From positions 1 to 33,709 of IMG/VR virus record IMGVR_UViG_3300018080_000401: a stretch of DNA of 33,709 bases; one strand, 5' to 3'. Origin of the DNA: a virus. Under the pieces are notes generated by a model. It had not been told where the DNA came from and made no database searches. It saw only the letters and a list, made by a program, of their open reading frames with translations. The position numbers and the translations under genes are program-made. Positions 31,952 to 33,709 of this stretch are shown here, piece by piece (position 1 is the stretch's first letter; every line of letters begins with the position of its first letter).

Positions 31952-32424
31952 TAACCTACCCTCTTGTTGACCTCGAATTGTATCGTCCTTGCCTTAGATT
32001 CGAGCTTATCCAATGCTTTAAGGGCCTCTTCCAGCTCCTCTCGCGTCGCCGGCTCACGGTCCGCAGGATTGCCCGCAGGCAAGATATCAAGGCCCAACAG
32101 CGCGTTTTGACCGGCAATAGCACCATTTGCAGCGGAAATCTGGCCCAACTGCAACGCCTTGGCATAATTGGCCTGATATTTTGCGACCTGCGTTTCTCGC
32201 GTGATTTCAAGCTTTTCCGCTGTTTTCGCCTCGCTTTTCGCCTTTTCCTGCCGCACCAACGCATTAATATTACATTCACTTACCCATTTATGGACGTATC
32301 CTGGACTTAAATGCGCCTTTTTTGCGGCTTCTGTTGGCTTAATACCTTGCATTAGACAGTCAAACACTATCCTTCGCGCCTCCGTTGTGAGCATTGCATC
32401 TTTGTCTAACTTCGGTTCAGTCAT
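31951..32424 (-). CDS. Terminase small subunit-like HTH protein
   Basis: Start chosen at ATG 32424 (MTEPKLDK). N-terminal helix-turn-helix (GIKPTEAAKKAHLSPGYVHKWVSE), then a long helical region and a sequence (AKYQANYAKALQLGQISAANGAIAGQNALLGL) common in small terminases that form rings and recognise pac/cos DNA. Helical C-terminus. The gene order terS, small genes, terL supports the call. Other HTH regulators remain possible. Confidence 0.7.
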   Translation of the reverse strand: MTEPKLDKDAMLTTEARRIVFDCLMQGIKPTEAAKKAHLSPGYVHKWVSECNINALVRQEKAKSEAKTAEKLEITRETQVAKYQANYAKALQLGQISAANGAIAGQNALLGLDILPAGNPADREPATREELEEALKALDKLESKARTIQFEVNKRVG

Positions 32425-32611
32425 TATTACCATCAGCCTCGACTCTTGACATGGCCCGCAGAATGTAGCGGAATATAATAACCAATGGCACATAGGCAGC
32501 GGTAACCACAATCGCCAATATCACACGCTCATCAACACCTTTGCGCGCCAATAACATCGCCGCTGCCGACACAATTATGCTGCTCACTACTAATGCAATT
32601 ATTGATTTCAT
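32417..32611 (-). CDS. Small two-helix membrane protein, 64 aa
   Basis: Residues 3-23 (SIIALVVSSIIVSAAAMLLA) and 32-52 (ILAIVVTAAYVPLVIIFRYIL) are hydrophobic. The ATG is preceded by GGACAGAACCA, similar to other starts in this genome. It overlaps the HTH gene. Holin-like in form but unproven. Confidence 0.55.
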   Translation of the reverse strand: MKSIIALVVSSIIVSAAAMLLARKGVDERVILAIVVTAAYVPLVIIFRYILRAMSRVEADGNND

Positions 32612-32633
32612 TGGTTCTGTCCTTTTTCAGTTA

Positions 32634-32876
32634 TTATTTTACACGCCAAAACGGCGCCCCTTCCTCTTTGAATATAGGCCTTCCTGATTTTTCAAAGCCC
32701 ACAATAGGTCTATGGCCCGGCGGCTCTATTCCGCCGTATAGTTTCCACCGGAGCCATTTCACGCAGTTATCTTTTTCGCGCAGCTCCTTCTTGTGCGCCT
32801 TTCTTAACCTATCTATCACGGCGCGCAGCGTGAGTTTCCGCATGGCATACTTTTGCTTTTCCGTTCTTTTAGTCAT
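32634..32876 (-). CDS. Small basic protein, 80 aa
   Basis: Start chosen at ATG 32876 (MTKRTEKQKYAMRK), with GGAAG 7 bases upstream. Very basic helical N-terminus, then NCVKWLRWKLYGGIEPPGHRP. Could bind nucleic acid. Unknown family. Confidence 0.5.
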   Translation of the reverse strand: MTKRTEKQKYAMRKLTLRAVIDRLRKAHKKELREKDNCVKWLRWKLYGGIEPPGHRPIVGFEKSGRPIFKEEGAPFWRVK

Positions 32877-32974
32877 TATTTGACTTCCAAATCGGTCTTT
32901 ACGCATTTTTCGCCCAAAAACACACTTTTTTAGCTCTGCTTATCATTTTATTACTTTTGCTTATAGGTTATGGC

Positions 32975-33012
32975 AAAAAAAAACGCTCCAGTTTCGATTC
33001 TAAGCCGTTTTT
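32975..33012 (-). terminator. Weak terminator-like element
   Basis: AAAAACG-g-CT can pair with AG-CGTTTTT across a loop of about 15 bases, with a 9-base U-run. The stem is short and bulged, so efficiency is doubtful. Confidence 0.3.
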
Positions 33013-33158
33013 ATTGATACTCGTGAATTATAGTCCGCTCCGATCATTTGCATATGAGCTTTCTCCGGACTTCCAGGCTCCAGCTCCAAATCGTCCGGCC
33101 AAAATCTATCGCGTTTGGGCTGCTCAAATAAATTACCCGTTTTGGCTCTGGGCGACAT
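33000..33158 (-). CDS. Possible small ORF, 52 aa
   Basis: MSPRAKTGNLFEQPKRDRFWPDD... opens from ATG 33158. Charged, without a membrane segment or Cys cluster. The ribosome site is weak (AAGG about 18 bases upstream). It follows the 48-residue ORF by 19 bases. Included because the gap otherwise has no gene. Confidence 0.35.
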   Translation of the reverse strand: MSPRAKTGNLFEQPKRDRFWPDDLELEPGSPEKAHMQMIGADYNSRVSIKTA

Positions 33159-33177
33159 CGTGTATATTTACCGTGCC

Positions 33178-33324
33178 TTAACATGCCCGCCTTTTGCCCT
33201 TAAGAATATCAGAAGCCAATCCTTCAAGGTACTTCTCCCTGTGCCTACCTTTAACCTCGTCCCAAGTTAACGGCTTCGACTTACTATTCGCTGCCGTTTT
33301 CCTGAATCCATTTTTCCGGCTCAT
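33178..33324 (-). CDS. Small basic protein, 48 aa
   Basis: MSRKNGFRKTAANSKSKPLTWDEVKGRHREKYLEGLASDILKGKRRAC, quoted in part: the N-terminus is basic, followed by WDEVKGRHREKY and LASDILKGKRR. Helical, possibly nucleic-acid-binding. GGGG lies 8 bases upstream. No family recognised. Confidence 0.45.
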   Translation of the reverse strand: MSRKNGFRKTAANSKSKPLTWDEVKGRHREKYLEGLASDILKGKRRAC

Positions 33325-33423
33325 TCTTACAACCCCACTTAATCCTAACTAACTAATTAGGTTTGATATTATTACTTAACTCTAAGGATCAATCAGACTC
33401 TTAAGGTACTATCATTAGTTAGT
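33325..33423 (-). promoter_or_regulatory. AT-rich regulatory region with dyads
   Basis: ACTAACTAA (33348-33356) and TTAGTTAGT (33415-33423) are inverted copies. CCTAACT...ATTAGG forms another dyad at 33344-33361. A TTGATC...TAATAT pair with a 15-base spacer is promoter-like but weak. It may be an operator region for the packaging genes. Confidence 0.35.
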
Positions 33424-33615
33424 GTCTGATGTGCCAGCATTTGCCCTAACTTGCTGCCGTACAATGCTTGGGGACGAACAACAAACGTTTTCGGTATTTT
33501 GCAACCTATTTTGTTTGTGTCCGGGCACTTTTGTCATCCTTAAAGGCAACCGTATTCGAGCGTCAATATCATAGCTCATTGCACGGTCACAATGCTCCAT
33601 GCTCTTATTTGCCAT
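33415..33615 (-). CDS. Possible small protein, 66 aa
   Basis: ATG 33615 has GGCGG just upstream at short spacing. MANKSMEHCDRAMSYDIDARIRLPLR is followed by a Ser/Thr/Asn-rich end with a CC pair. No recognised motif. It lies beyond a region with two strong hairpins (33650-33689). Confidence 0.4.
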   Translation of the reverse strand: MANKSMEHCDRAMSYDIDARIRLPLRMTKVPGHKQNRLQNTENVCCSSPSIVRQQVRANAGTSDTN

Positions 33616-33649
33616 TTTCCGCCTGTTAGGCTACATCAGGGCAAGAATG

Positions 33650-33689
33650 ATATCTCTTGCAAGATATTTCCCTCCCGGTTCTAACCGGG
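33650..33689. other. Two adjacent hairpins upstream of the first ORF
   Basis: ATATCT/AGATAT (33650-33667, 6-base loop) and CCCGGTT/AACCGGG (33674-33689, 2-base centre) lie 35 bases before the first ORF. Candidate leader structure or operator. No promoter is visible up to the window edge. Confidence 0.5.
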
Positions 33690-33709
33690 AAATGCGTGTT
33701 TGCCTTTTA

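Noticed and set aside
29184-32611. Holin/spanin lysis cassette from the small membrane proteins
   Set aside because: The membrane proteins have suitable size, but no endolysin or lipobox partner is visible in the window, so a lysis role is not supported.

Overview
This window looks like part of a tailed double-stranded DNA phage genome (Caudoviricetes). The head-tail connector, beta-propeller and large portal types, with no tail tape measure or sheath gene visible, suggest a podovirus-like virion. Every gene I can support lies on the minus strand, so transcription runs from the right end to the left. Starts are mostly preceded by bacterial Shine-Dalgarno sequences, genes overlap by ATGA or TAATG, and two promoters match the sigma70 consensus well. 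The host is therefore a bacterium, but the sequence does not say which one.

In the order of transcription (right to left): (1) 33.7-31.1 kb: short unknown ORFs, a small two-helix membrane protein, a helix-turn-helix terminase small subunit and two small zinc-finger proteins. (2) 31.1-22.0 kb, packaging and head module: large terminase, a one-helix membrane protein, a putative virion protein, portal, a rho-independent terminator, scaffold, major capsid protein, a cysteine-rich virion protein, a small virion protein and a head-tail connector. (3) 22.0-8.2 kb: a roughly 13.7 kb accessory cassette inserted between connector and tail genes. (4) 8.1-1 kb, tail and ejection module behind a consensus promoter: tail fibre, beta-propeller protein, a small fibre-type beta protein, a GNAT-like protein, two unknown proteins and a very large polyvalent-type protein that runs off the left edge.

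The cassette is the striking part. It carries a PseB-like NAD-dependent 4,6-dehydratase, a class III aminotransferase, a GNAT acetyltransferase, a NeuB/PseI-like nonulosonate synthase, an SpsF-type cytidylyltransferase, a GT-B surface-carbohydrate protein, a short aldo/keto reductase and a FemAB-like acyltransferase. Together these could make and activate a nonulosonic-acid-type (sialic-, pseudaminic- or legionaminic-like) sugar for the virion or the host surface. The synthase gene overlaps the connector gene and is probably translationally coupled to it. Several enzymes have odd architectures: the synthase lacks the SAF domain, the aminotransferase ends in an AT-hook, and the GT-B protein ends in a zinc finger. 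The cassette also holds a separate polynucleotide kinase and RNA ligase (a likely RNA-repair pair), many small Cys-rich proteins, and a tandem pair of unknown paralogues. The paralogues sit behind their own promoter and a structured leader RNA. The sugar product and its acceptor cannot be read from the sequence.
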